Notes: generated by a model from the sequence alone, not told the origin. A stretch of DNA of 34,579 nt from Chitinophaga pinensis (GCA_943332105.1 CALQOD010000024.1:1-34579), one strand, 5' to 3'. Shown: positions 17,401 through 26,644, counted from the first letter of the stretch. Numbers and translations are program-made.

Positions 17401-17919
17401 TCAATCTGCTTTTTCTATTTGCTTAATTACTTTTGCCGGCACCCCTGCGATTATCACATTAGAAGGAAATGATTTTGTTACAACAGCGTTGGCGCCAACT
17501 ACCACATTATCGCCTAACTCTACACCAGCAGTGATTACTACTCCATTACATAACCAGCAATTTCGACCAATTTTTATTGAGGCGGTTTGATATTCTTTTA
17601 AATTACCGGGAATATGATTAGCGGTTTGAAGGCAAATATTATAAGCCCAAATAGTTCCACTACCTACCTCAATTGTTGTATCATCAAAAGCTGCAAGATA
17701 AGCTCCTCCACTTGCTAATAGATTTATAGAAACAGAATCATCTTCAAAGCGAATATTTTTCCATCCAGAAATTTTGTTGGTATAATTAACTAAGAAAGGA
17801 ATATCACTGTTTATGCGAAATACCCGCTGAACTATCCAACAAAAGAAGAGATAACCAACGTTAAAAGTAGTATAATAGGACTTTCCAAATAACTTATAAA
17901 ACCTGCGCATTATACCCAT
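17401..17919 (-). CDS. Left-handed beta-helix (hexapeptide) acyltransferase
   Basis: A 172-aa sugar O- or N-acyltransferase, probably using acetyl-CoA. Hexapeptide coils begin around residue 55. The candidate catalytic His is His102 (TANHIPG). A typical C-terminal set follows: IGRNCWLCNG, GVELGDNVVVGANAVVTKSF and IAGVPAKVI. The N-terminal ~50 residues include a hydrophobic stretch (VGYLFFCWIV, 21-30) that may touch the membrane. ATG at 17919 leaves 1 nt after the flippase stop, and an internal ATG at 17910 is an alternative. It would O-acetylate (or otherwise acylate) the glycan. Confidence 0.88.
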   Translation of the reverse strand: MGIMRRFYKLFGKSYYTTFNVGYLFFCWIVQRVFRINSDIPFLVNYTNKISGWKNIRFEDDSVSINLLASGGAYLAAFDDTTIEVGSGTIWAYNICLQTANHIPGNLKEYQTASIKIGRNCWLCNGVVITAGVELGDNVVVGANAVVTKSFPSNVIIAGVPAKVIKQIEKAD

Positions 17920-17920
17920 A

Positions 17921-19384
17921 TCAAATTCTATTTAACACTTTAAATTTATTCTTTAAGTAATTGGCCAATGAATCGGGAATCAAGTTGAACTTAAAACCAC
18001 CTAAAAGTATAAAAAGAAAATAAAACGGCGCGGAAAAAATGATAAACCAAACAGAATTACAGAAGAGCATATTAACAAAATAAATAATAGCAGATAAAAC
18101 CACAGCCAAACTAACTATTTTACCGATTAGAGGTATATCAAACAAGTCAGAAAAACTACATTCTAGAATTTTTATCGACTTCCACAACAACAATAAAGCA
18201 AAGGTGGTCAAGCTGATGATAAAAGCGCAAGCTGCACCATTGATACCAAAATAAGTGATCAATATGTAATTTAAAATAAGGTTGAGGATTGAAACAAATA
18301 AGACAGACCTGAAAATAAACTTACTGTTTTTACTGATGATTATTATATCCTGATAATCATTCACTCGAATCAACAACGACAAATTAAAAATCATGAATAT
18401 AACGATACTGGCTGAATAGCTCTTCGATAAATAAGTAGAAACTAGCGGCTCTGCAAAAAAGAATAAGAAAATCAATACTGGGTATACAAAAAATATAGTT
18501 CCTGAGATTGCAATTCTTTTTAATCGGATAACTTCTTTCAGATTGCGCTCATTAAACAACTTTGCTATCTCGGGCATAACGATTGCCGTTACAGATCCAT
18601 AAAGTCCTGCAACAAATGGCACCTCAACGGCTCCTGCTCGATAAAAAGCATAAGCTGTTGTTGTAAGCATTGCAGATACCATGACCCCATCTAAGTAAAC
18701 AAGCGACTTTTCGATGAGTGATGAAAAGGCTAACGGGGAAGCCATAACGAACATGTTTTTTGCAAGTGCTTTATCAAAGAATTTGAAACTCAATATATCC
18801 TTAGGCACCTGTGTTAAAAAAGCCACCAACTGAATAAGACTTACAATACTAAGTCCGACCATCAGCGCTTCCAGCGAATGTAAAAAGTGAATCGAATAAA
18901 ACATTGAGGCAACTTTTAAAATATTAGTCAATACTAAAATAGCCACTGTATTCTGCACTCTATTAAAGAAAATTAAAACAGAAATTAAAATAGGAGCAAT
19001 AACCTGTGCAAACAAATTCAACACAGAAAAAGAAAGCAATTTAAATAAAAGTGCATTATCGAATGCAGAACCTGCTAATGGAATACTAGCAAACATAACA
19101 ATACAACTTAAGAGCGACATCCCTAACGAGAATTTTGCTATTGTGGAGAAAACTATCTTAGGATCATTCTCTTCATTGGCAAAATAAATATTGGCAATTT
19201 GATTTAGATTGAAGGTGAAAAAGCCTTGAAGGATGGTCACAATCATTAACACCTGACCGTATGTTCCATAATCATCAAACGATAAAGATCGGACGAGATA
19301 TGGCAATGTGAGAAAATTAATCAGAATATTAATCCCATTACCAATTGCAACTACAATTACTTTAAACGAACGATTACTTTGCAT
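17921..19384 (-). CDS. Wzx-type polysaccharide flippase
   Basis: A 487-aa polytopic membrane protein of the MOP superfamily (oligosaccharide flippases) with about 12-14 hydrophobic helices. The N-terminal signature GNGINILINFLTLPYLVRSL and the following DDYGTYG turn are typical of Wzx/RfbX proteins. It would flip undecaprenyl-linked repeat units to the periplasmic face, where a Wzy polymerase acts. Its start overlaps the methyltransferase stop by 11 nt and its stop is 1 nt from the acyltransferase start. Function is assigned with high confidence at family level. The exact glycan is unknown. Confidence 0.9.
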   Translation of the reverse strand: MQSNRSFKVIVVAIGNGINILINFLTLPYLVRSLSFDDYGTYGQVLMIVTILQGFFTFNLNQIANIYFANEENDPKIVFSTIAKFSLGMSLLSCIVMFASIPLAGSAFDNALLFKLLSFSVLNLFAQVIAPILISVLIFFNRVQNTVAILVLTNILKVASMFYSIHFLHSLEALMVGLSIVSLIQLVAFLTQVPKDILSFKFFDKALAKNMFVMASPLAFSSLIEKSLVYLDGVMVSAMLTTTAYAFYRAGAVEVPFVAGLYGSVTAIVMPEIAKLFNERNLKEVIRLKRIAISGTIFFVYPVLIFLFFFAEPLVSTYLSKSYSASIVIFMIFNLSLLIRVNDYQDIIIISKNSKFIFRSVLFVSILNLILNYILITYFGINGAACAFIISLTTFALLLLWKSIKILECSFSDLFDIPLIGKIVSLAVVLSAIIYFVNMLFCNSVWFIIFSAPFYFLFILLGGFKFNLIPDSLANYLKNKFKVLNRI

Positions 19385-20324
19385 TAGATATTGGCTTATT
19401 GGAAGTAGCTATGATTACAGTGTTAATTCCCAAAGTTCGAATAAACGGCAAATTACCCATCTGAAGTTCCAACTGACGAGACGCCTGATGAATTTTAGCT
19501 GACAAAATTGGAAATATAGGTCCGACCAATGGCAACAATGGATTTAACTGTGTTGTTGATTGATGAATGACATTAAACTTAGCACCCATTAAAACCTTAT
19601 TTCTCCATCGTGTACACCCCCACTCTTTCCATTCAATTAAAAAATGATTTGAATATCCGTGAGGAGGTGGAAATGGAAAAGATCTAAAGATTGAAGGACT
19701 TTTCTCTTTATTAATTTCCACTGAGAGTGTGCTATTCTGAACCACTTTATCCTTTACAAATAATTTACTAATGCGATTCAAAGTAGCCTTAATCAGATAT
19801 GAATAAAAAGAGATAAATGCATATAGTTTTTCAAAACGAACAGGAACAATGCATACATGATAGCCTCCAGGTTTGAGCACACGATAAATTTCATTAAGTG
19901 CCTTTTGCTGATTTGGAATATGCTCTAAAACATGACTTGAAAAAACCATCTCCATCGAATCATCTTCAAAAGGTAATTCTTCTGCAGAACAAGGAATCAA
20001 AGTCACATTATTAATTGCTAGTTGTTTGTGCAATTGTGCAGCTACATCCATACCAGGAGCATGATCGGCAACACTTTCATTGGGCAAATCAGAAGCTACA
20101 ACCGATTTACTGATTTTTGCGAGCATAGCACTTTGATAACCAATACCACAACCTAATTCTAGAATACGCATATCTTTTGTTTCAGGCATCAGATCAACAT
20201 AGCTCTGCATTTCCAATGCTCGCCTATGATAATAAGATGGCCATCGCTCTAATTCAGAACAATTTTCCCTGCAAAACTGGAATATGGACATCAGTTGTAC
20301 CTTTTTCGATTGCATAATAAACAT
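19374..20324 (-). CDS. Class I SAM-dependent methyltransferase
   Basis: A 316-aa methyltransferase with a Rossmann fold. Motif I is ILELGCGIGY (54-63), the acidic SAM-ribose position is Asp79 in VASDLP, and SSHVLEHIP (129-137) and RVLKPGG (148-154) complete a Methyltransf_11-type domain. The C-terminal ~150 residues are less typical. As first gene of the eight-gene glycan operon it may methylate a sugar or a lipid-linked intermediate, which is inferred from context. The ATG at 20324 gives the longest protein; in-frame ATGs at codons 4 and 12 are equally possible starts. Methyltransferases of this fold are hard to assign to a substrate. Confidence 0.88.
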   Translation of the reverse strand: MFIMQSKKVQLMSIFQFCRENCSELERWPSYYHRRALEMQSYVDLMPETKDMRILELGCGIGYQSAMLAKISKSVVASDLPNESVADHAPGMDVAAQLHKQLAINNVTLIPCSAEELPFEDDSMEMVFSSHVLEHIPNQQKALNEIYRVLKPGGYHVCIVPVRFEKLYAFISFYSYLIKATLNRISKLFVKDKVVQNSTLSVEINKEKSPSIFRSFPFPPPHGYSNHFLIEWKEWGCTRWRNKVLMGAKFNVIHQSTTQLNPLLPLVGPIFPILSAKIHQASRQLELQMGNLPFIRTLGINTVIIATSNKPISNAK

Positions 20325-20593
20325 GCTCTAAATTATACACATTAAAACAATCCAAACAATGTGTTCTGCAAAATAAGTAAATTATTTACATAGTTTTATA
20401 AAGCCACTATCCAACTTGTTAGCTGATAAAATTTATAAAACAATTTAGCACACTACCTGCCATGATGTTTAAAGATAATTCAATGTAGCAACCTTCTAAA
20501 TAAATTACGTATAATTTAACCATCGACAATTTTAATTAGATTTGTCTAAAGAATTAAATGCTCATATACTAAGAATACTTAATCTGTATTTGC
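20325..20593. other. Divergent intergenic region of the glycan locus
   Basis: 269 bp between the leftward operon and the rightward GT-C/asnB pair, very AT-rich, with no ORF of note and no RNA gene visible. It must hold the promoters for both transcription units. A candidate rightward -7 box is annotated separately at 20537-20544. For the leftward operon I found only imperfect boxes, the best being TATCTTTA at 20470-20477 on the minus strand. Confidence 0.6.
20537..20544 (+). promoter_or_regulatory. Candidate -7 box (TAGATTTG) for the GT-C/asnB pair
   Basis: TAGATTTG fits the Bacteroidota TAnnTTTG -7 element, 49 nt upstream of the ATG at 20594. At the proper 19-nt spacing upstream the sequence is TTT rather than TTG, so the -33 element is imperfect. 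It would give a leader of about 40 nt. Confidence 0.35.
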
Positions 20594-22021
20594 ATGAAAA
20601 AATTGTTAAAAGAAAAGTCAAATTGGATATATGTAATCCTTCTAGTTGGAATAACTATTAGATTTGCATTTTACTTTTTTGGCGCTAAGATATATTTTGG
20701 TTCAGAAAACCTTTTTAGTGGAGATACCTTTGCATGGTTGAGCTGCATTCAAAATTTAATACATCATGGTACTTTTACAAGTGATTTTAGCTATGCTGAC
20801 GGAATGTATTTCAGACCACCAGGATATTCGTTTTTTTTAATGCCATTTTACTTTTTAAGTGGATTTAATGTGGATACTACTTATAAGATAGCACAATTAG
20901 CTCAGATAATATTGGACGGTATCAGTATTTGGCTTATTTATCAAGTAATGCTTTTTTATAGTAAAAGGTTGGATTTAGCAATCTTATGTTCCTTGTTATA
21001 TTGTTTTTATCCCTTTGTAATTGTTTGGACACCCTATTTACATGCTGAATCACCATCTGTTTTTTTCCTATTGCTCTCATTATATCTGTTAAATCAAGAA
21101 AGTAAAAAGTATTCTATTTATTTATCAGGAATAGCTTTAGGTTTTTCAATACTACTTAGACTCCAGATTCTTTTTGTAATTCCTGCAATCGCAATTCAAT
21201 TACTTCTTGACAAAAAACTTTTTAAATGGAACTTAAATAACAGATTATTAATTTACATAATAATCGCCACAATGACCTATAGTTTGTGGCCCATCAGAAA
21301 TTTAATGCATGGCAAACTTGTAATTACAGAAGAACTCAAAAACAACACAAACTGGTCAGAGGACACATACAACTACATGCTATACATTTGGTCTGTAAAA
21401 ACGGATCACAACCCTCAATTTAATCAAATTATTAATGGCCAAAATGTAAGTTGGCCCAAAGAATCTTATCTACATGAGGGTGATTCATTGGTATTATCAA
21501 ACTTAGCTAAAAAATGTTACGCTTGCGGTAGAGGTTTTAGCAATTGGAAATATTCTGCTGGGCTTGTTAAAAAAACAATAAAAGAAAATAACCAATGCAC
21601 CAAGGATATCGCTGATACTTTCAAAAGATTAAGAAACGAACAAATCACGGACAATCCTGTCCATTTTTATTTAATTGTCCCCCTTTCAAATTTAAAAAAA
21701 GCAATATTCAAGGATAATGTTTATGCTGCTAAAAGTCCAACCGTAAATTTAGCAATATCTATTTTGTTTTTTTTCAGAACAATATTAATTGCATTCGGAA
21801 TAATTGGTATTTGGTTGAACTATAAATACAAGTTAATACCGGTCAATTTCTGCTTAATGATATTATTATATGCAATATTCTGGTACTTTACTATTTGCTT
21901 TGTGTTTAGAAATATCGAAATAAGATATTTATTGATTAACGACGTTTTGCTGCTAATACCAGCGAGTATAACTACAATAAAATTGCTGGAGAAATTAGGA
22001 TTTAAAATTAACTTATCATAG
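20594..22021 (+). CDS. GT-C fold membrane glycosyltransferase (ArnT/PMT-like)
   Basis: A 475-aa integral membrane protein with roughly ten hydrophobic helices. After the first helix the periplasmic loop holds Asp44 in LFSGDTFAW, matching the conserved acidic catalytic residue of GT39/GT83-type enzymes. RPPGYSFFLMPFY is the typical second conserved block. Such enzymes move a sugar from a polyprenyl-phosphate carrier to an acceptor in the periplasm. A hydrophilic segment at about 240-345 carries Cys313 and Cys316 (CYACGRG). The next gene, a second asnB, starts 2 nt after the stop codon, so the two are one operon. Acceptor and donor are unknown. Confidence 0.8.
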   Translation: MKKLLKEKSNWIYVILLVGITIRFAFYFFGAKIYFGSENLFSGDTFAWLSCIQNLIHHGTFTSDFSYADGMYFRPPGYSFFLMPFYFLSGFNVDTTYKIAQLAQIILDGISIWLIYQVMLFYSKRLDLAILCSLLYCFYPFVIVWTPYLHAESPSVFFLLLSLYLLNQESKKYSIYLSGIALGFSILLRLQILFVIPAIAIQLLLDKKLFKWNLNNRLLIYIIIATMTYSLWPIRNLMHGKLVITEELKNNTNWSEDTYNYMLYIWSVKTDHNPQFNQIINGQNVSWPKESYLHEGDSLVLSNLAKKCYACGRGFSNWKYSAGLVKKTIKENNQCTKDIADTFKRLRNEQITDNPVHFYLIVPLSNLKKAIFKDNVYAAKSPTVNLAISILFFFRTILIAFGIIGIWLNYKYKLIPVNFCLMILLYAIFWYFTICFVFRNIEIRYLLINDVLLLIPASITTIKLLEKLGFKINLS

Positions 22022-22023
22022 TC

Positions 22024-23946
22024 ATGTGTGGCATCGCTGGATTTTACTCTAAAGAGAATCGTTTTAATCAGGAAGACCTAATTAAAATGACAAATCGCAT
22101 AGCTCATCGCGGCCCGGATGCAGAAGGCTTTTTTTACGATGGAGTTTGCGGATTAGGCCACCGTCGACTTTCAATAATCGATTTACAAGAAAGGTCGAAT
22201 CAGCCTATGCATTCTACAAACGATCGATTTGTTATTGCATACAACGGAGAAGTTTATAACTACAGAGAAATAGGAGCTTCCTTGAAAGAAAATAATGAAG
22301 GCAATAAAATAATGTTTAAAACCTCAAGTGATACAGAAATTATTTTAGAGGCATTTTCCGCAATAGGCATCGATAGTATTCATCAGTTAAACGGGATGTT
22401 TGCTATTTCAATTTATGATAAACTAAAGAAAGAACTTTATTTAATAAGAGACCGCATAGGAATAAAACCATTATTATATTATTGGGATGGTAAAAACTTA
22501 GCCTTTGCTTCGGAGATGAAAGCTCTTTTGCAGCTTAGTGGATTAGATAAAGAAATAAACAATAATTCAATCGCTGATTTTTTACATCTTGGATACATAC
22601 CTGCACCAAATAGCATATTTAAAAACATTAAAAAATTAGTTCCTGGATCTTATTTAAAAATAAACAGCGAAGGCATTGCTATTACCAAATACTGGAATGT
22701 AAAGCAAAAGCTAACAAATGACATCATAACTGACAAAGAAGAAGCATTAGTTAAGTTAAGTGACTTACTTATGAGCTCTGTTCAATATCAATTGAAAAGT
22801 GATGTGCCTTTTGGTGTGTTTTTAAGTGGAGGTATCGATTCAAGTTTGGTTTCAGCGCAAGCGGTTCGATTATCAGGTGTGAAAGTAAACACCTTCTCGA
22901 TCGGATTTGAAGAAAACAGTCATAATGAATCTGAATATGCAAAAGCTGTAGCCAATTATCTAGGAACAAATCACCATGAATTTATTGTTTCCTATAATGA
23001 TGCTATTTCTCTCCTTGATAATATTTTTGAAACTTATGATGAGCCAAATGCGGATTCATCATTTATTCCAACAATGCTTGTTTCAAAATTAGCTAAGCAA
23101 TATGTAACTGTAACACTATCTGGTGAAGGCGGCGATGAATTATTTTTTGGATATGGCTCTTATCAATGGGCCCGAAGACTTAACAATCCATTATTTAATT
23201 TAATCAGAAAGCCACTTCAATATTCTTTTGACAAAATGGGTTCTCGATATCAGCGAATTGCAAAAATTCTCGATGTTGAAGCATCTGAAAACTTAAGGAG
23301 TCATATTTTTTCTCAAGAACAATACTTATTTACTAACAATGAAATAAATAAAATAGCAAAGTCACCATTTATAAAGTCAGGATTTCTAGCAGATTTTGAG
23401 AGCCAAGAAACAGACTTAATATTAACAGAGCAACAATTAATGGGTATACCGTCGGTTAATGAAAGGAAATTAACCAGTATGGAAAAGCAAGCATTATTTG
23501 ATATCCAATATTATCTTCCATATGATTTATTAGCCAAAGTAGATGGATCTAGCATGCAATATTCTCTAGAAACACGTGTACCGTATTTAGATCATCGAGT
23601 AGTTGAATTTGCTATAAATTTATCTCCGGAATTAAAATATCATAACGGAATATCAAAATACATTCTTAAAAATATTCTTTTTAAATATGTTCCTGAAAAA
23701 TTATTTGAAAGGCCTAAACAAGGATTTGCCATTCCATTAAACAGCTGGCTAAAAGGAGAACTTAATTATTTAATGAAAGATTATTTAAATAAAAATGTTG
23801 TTGAGGAAGTAGGTATTGTTAATTATTCAGAAGTAGCTAAATTATTGAGTGGATTTTATGATGGTAAAGATTTTTTATATGCTAGAGTTTGGTTGTTAAT
23901 TGTATTGCATAAATGGTTTAAAGACAACAAGATTTTCTTGTCTTAA
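22024..23946 (+). CDS. asnB: AsnB-type asparagine synthase/amidotransferase (copy 2)
   Basis: A 640-aa glutamine-hydrolysing asparagine synthase homologue. Cys2 (MCGIAG), HRGPDAEG (28-35) and YNGEVYNYRE (73-82) mark the glutaminase. LSGGIDSSL (267-275) is the ATP pyrophosphatase loop and LSGEGGDELFFGY is the canonical synthetase motif. It is longer than copy 1 and has standard motifs, closer to classical AsnB and to copies found in EPS loci. It may supply asparagine or amidate the glycan, and sequence alone does not decide. Its stop codon overlaps the stop of the convergent Wzy-like gene within the tetranucleotide TTAA. Confidence 0.92.
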   Translation: MCGIAGFYSKENRFNQEDLIKMTNRIAHRGPDAEGFFYDGVCGLGHRRLSIIDLQERSNQPMHSTNDRFVIAYNGEVYNYREIGASLKENNEGNKIMFKTSSDTEIILEAFSAIGIDSIHQLNGMFAISIYDKLKKELYLIRDRIGIKPLLYYWDGKNLAFASEMKALLQLSGLDKEINNNSIADFLHLGYIPAPNSIFKNIKKLVPGSYLKINSEGIAITKYWNVKQKLTNDIITDKEEALVKLSDLLMSSVQYQLKSDVPFGVFLSGGIDSSLVSAQAVRLSGVKVNTFSIGFEENSHNESEYAKAVANYLGTNHHEFIVSYNDAISLLDNIFETYDEPNADSSFIPTMLVSKLAKQYVTVTLSGEGGDELFFGYGSYQWARRLNNPLFNLIRKPLQYSFDKMGSRYQRIAKILDVEASENLRSHIFSQEQYLFTNNEINKIAKSPFIKSGFLADFESQETDLILTEQQLMGIPSVNERKLTSMEKQALFDIQYYLPYDLLAKVDGSSMQYSLETRVPYLDHRVVEFAINLSPELKYHNGISKYILKNILFKYVPEKLFERPKQGFAIPLNSWLKGELNYLMKDYLNKNVVEEVGIVNYSEVAKLLSGFYDGKDFLYARVWLLIVLHKWFKDNKIFLS

Positions 23947-25307
23947 CTATTTCCATCATACAACTGCGCCTTCATCGCATTTTGCTCCTCCAAATATTGG
24001 GAGTGAAAATGTCTGATTATATATAAGGATGCAACATAAAAAGGAATGCAAGGAATTTTGTATCGTACTAATGCTCCGAAATTACTGGTTGATAGGCCTA
24101 TAAAAAATGCGAAAAGAATTGAAAATGAAAATGAAAAAACTAAAAGATGGTGAGATTTTACATATTTAAAAATTCTCAAAATTCTAATATACAACAAAAC
24201 ACGAATTGTTAGAAATAGAATTAACAAGTTTTCAATCGAAGCCAAAAACATTACAGTATTATTAACTTCAAATATCATTGGTCGGAAAATAGCTGAAAAG
24301 ATGGCAATAAAAAATTTACTAGAAATACCCTGAAATGTGGGGTCAAACTCACCAATATCAAAAGAATTACCCTTGTGATAATCGCTCTTTAAATCTTTTT
24401 GATTAATTGCCGCTTTATCTAGAAATGAGTCGAACTTATATTCCTGCAATGAATTACCCATAAATTTCAAAAATACTAATCCAAATACTAATCCTAAAAC
24501 AAGTAAAAATGGGAAAGCAATAGACCTTATCGTTGAAATATCAATCTTCTTTAATAACTTAAAAATCAACCATAAAATTGATGACGGGACTAAACCAACG
24601 AGGATATAAGGCTTTATAGAAACAATGATGAATCCAGAAAGTAAGATAGTAATAAATCCTCGAACAAAACCTTTATTAGTAATTAACATGTTATATACCC
24701 CACTAATAAAAAATCCTAATGCAGCTAATGTAAAAGTATCTTTTAGCAAACCCGAACCCCAAAAGAAAACTGAAGGAATAAACAAAAATGAAATTGCCAT
24801 TTCCCTTTGTAATTCAGGAAACTCTTGAGCAAAAACACGATACAACTTCCATATACCAATAAATGATAAGGCAGAGCAAAGAATAGTAGTTATAAGAAAA
24901 CTTTGCATACTCAATCCTACAAGGAAGAGCGAAATCTTAACGACAAACCAAGCCTTGGGGTCGCGACAATAAGCTGGATAACCAGTTTCACTGTTGAAGT
25001 AATAAAAGTTGCTGATATCTGCTTTAGCTGTTAATACATACCAAAATGACTTAAAATCGATAAACATTAATTTCTGAAAAGCGAGACTGTCCCAATAATA
25101 CTGTAATGTATCACCACCAGGGTAATAAACAGTATAAACCACAGCAAGCCCAATCCCACCACAAATCTTTGCAATTAATCCTGTTAGAAAGTAACGATAT
25201 TCAGGATTATCAACAATTTTTTTAGCTTGATAAATACGCGCATAAAACAAAATAATAAAAAGGTAAACCGGAACAAATAATATGTCAAGTAAAGAATATA
25301 CGTTCAT
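23943..25307 (-). CDS. Wzy-like polytopic membrane protein
   Basis: A 454-aa integral membrane protein with about ten hydrophobic helices and no soluble domain. YYPGGDTLQYYWDS (82-95) begins a ~60-residue hydrophilic loop after the second or third helix. A second large loop (about 285-330) is followed by FGALVRYKIPCIPF near the C-terminus. Loop distribution and a conserved Arg in the late loop are typical of O-antigen polymerases, which are too divergent to assign by motif. Position in the locus, with a flippase nearby and no other polymerase candidate, supports Wzy. It is transcribed alone, from a minus-strand promoter candidate at 25334-25341. Confidence 0.6.
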   Translation of the reverse strand: MNVYSLLDILFVPVYLFIILFYARIYQAKKIVDNPEYRYFLTGLIAKICGGIGLAVVYTVYYPGGDTLQYYWDSLAFQKLMFIDFKSFWYVLTAKADISNFYYFNSETGYPAYCRDPKAWFVVKISLFLVGLSMQSFLITTILCSALSFIGIWKLYRVFAQEFPELQREMAISFLFIPSVFFWGSGLLKDTFTLAALGFFISGVYNMLITNKGFVRGFITILLSGFIIVSIKPYILVGLVPSSILWLIFKLLKKIDISTIRSIAFPFLLVLGLVFGLVFLKFMGNSLQEYKFDSFLDKAAINQKDLKSDYHKGNSFDIGEFDPTFQGISSKFFIAIFSAIFRPMIFEVNNTVMFLASIENLLILFLTIRVLLYIRILRIFKYVKSHHLLVFSFSFSILFAFFIGLSTSNFGALVRYKIPCIPFYVASLYIIRHFHSQYLEEQNAMKAQLYDGNS

Positions 25308-25333
25308 GGTTGACTTTTCAATTTAATCGTTTT

Positions 25334-25366
25334 CAAAGATAAAATTTCTTAGGCAAGTTTAACCAA
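25334..25366 (-). promoter_or_regulatory. Candidate promoter for the Wzy-like gene
   Basis: On the minus strand TATCTTTG (25334-25341) is a perfect -7 box, 27 nt upstream of the Wzy-like ATG. The nearest TTG upstream is at 25364-25366, giving a 22-nt spacer, longer than the usual 19-21. The -7 match is strong and the -33 match is weak. Confidence 0.45.
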
Positions 25367-25405
25367 TCAACATTATCAATTTTTGAGTAATTTAGCAAAT
25401 AAAAA

Positions 25406-26644
25406 TTGATAGTCAGAGTTCTCTATATCTCCTATGATGGCATGACAGATCCACTTGGTCAGTCGCAGGTATTACCTTACCTCTGCGGACTAAGCAAAAT
25501 GGGATTTGAATTTGATTTAATTAGTTTTGAAAAGCCAGATAAATTCTCATTACACCAATCATTAATTGAGAAGATTTGCAACGAACACAACATTACCTGG
25601 CATCCTATAAAGTACACTAAGAAACCTCCTATTTTAAGCACTATCTACGATTTGTTTAAAATGAACAATATGGCGAACAAACTATATCAACAAAAAAAGT
25701 TTGAAGCCGTACATTGCAGAAGTTATATTCCTGCAATTGTAGGGAGGCAATTAAAATTAAAATACCAGCTCCCTTTTATTTTTGATATGCGTGGCTTTTG
25801 GGTGGATGAACGTGTGGAAGGTAAAATATGGAATTTAAAAAGCCCTGCATTCGAATTTATTTATCAGTATTTTAAAAAACTCGAAAAAAAGTTATTTTCA
25901 TCTGCTGATTATATCATATCACTTACCAATGCGGCAATTCCAACTATAAATAAAATTAGAGGAGGAACCCAACATAATATCAGTGTGATTCCCTGCTGTG
26001 TAGATGATCATCATTTTGATTATACAGAAATCTCACATGTTAACACTATTGATCTAAAAACAGAATTAGGATTTAAAAATGATGATTTTATTCTTACCTA
26101 TTTAGGAAGTTTTTCAACTTGGTATATGCCTGATAAAATGCTCGATTTTTTCAAGGTGCTTCAATCAAAAAAAGTGAATGCGAAATTTTTATTTATTACG
26201 CAGGAAAATCCTAAGGCAATACAAGACCTGGCAAATTCAAAAAATATCAATTTATCTGACCTGATTTTTAAATCAGCCAATAGAGCCGAATTACCTACAC
26301 TACTAAGTATAAGTGATGCAACTGTTTATTTCATAACACCAAGTTTTTCTAAAATAGCGAGTTCTCCAACAAAAAAAGCGGAATTGCTCTGCATGGGTAT
26401 TCCGACAGTTTGCAATGATGGTGTTGGCGATACGAGTAAAATTATGGAAGAGAATAATTCAGGTTATGTATGTAAGAATTTTAATACAGACGAATACAAT
26501 AGTGCAATTGACTTCTTGATTAATTCCTTGAATAATGTAAATGAGAAATCGCGACTGCGTTCTATTGGTCAAAAGGAGTTTTCTTTAAAGTCAGGAATTG
26601 AAAAGTATTACCTTGCTTATCAAAAACTATTAAATTTAAAATAA
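25406..26644 (+). CDS. GT4-type glycosyltransferase with TTG start
   Basis: A 412-aa GT-B glycosyltransferase. The N-terminus VLYISYDGMTDPLGQSQVLP is a hallmark of a GT4 group common in Bacteroidota surface-polysaccharide loci, followed by HCRSYIPA and FDMRGFWVDERVEG in the acceptor domain. In the donor domain ASSPTKKAELLCMGIPTV is the E-x7-E region, with only the second Glu kept. No ATG precedes these conserved residues and an in-frame stop lies 2 nt before position 25403, so the TTG at 25406 is the only plausible standard start. It is transcribed away from the Wzy-like gene and converges on rlmH with a 1-nt gap. Confidence 0.88.
   Translation: MIVRVLYISYDGMTDPLGQSQVLPYLCGLSKMGFEFDLISFEKPDKFSLHQSLIEKICNEHNITWHPIKYTKKPPILSTIYDLFKMNNMANKLYQQKKFEAVHCRSYIPAIVGRQLKLKYQLPFIFDMRGFWVDERVEGKIWNLKSPAFEFIYQYFKKLEKKLFSSADYIISLTNAAIPTINKIRGGTQHNISVIPCCVDDHHFDYTEISHVNTIDLKTELGFKNDDFILTYLGSFSTWYMPDKMLDFFKVLQSKKVNAKFLFITQENPKAIQDLANSKNINLSDLIFKSANRAELPTLLSISDATVYFITPSFSKIASSPTKKAELLCMGIPTVCNDGVGDTSKIMEENNSGYVCKNFNTDEYNSAIDFLINSLNNVNEKSRLRSIGQKEFSLKSGIEKYYLAYQKLLNLK

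Noticed and set aside
11476-26644. Mobile element or integrase in the glycan locus
   Set aside because: Every ORF there is a glycan-synthesis gene. I saw no transposase motif, terminal repeats or tRNA target site.
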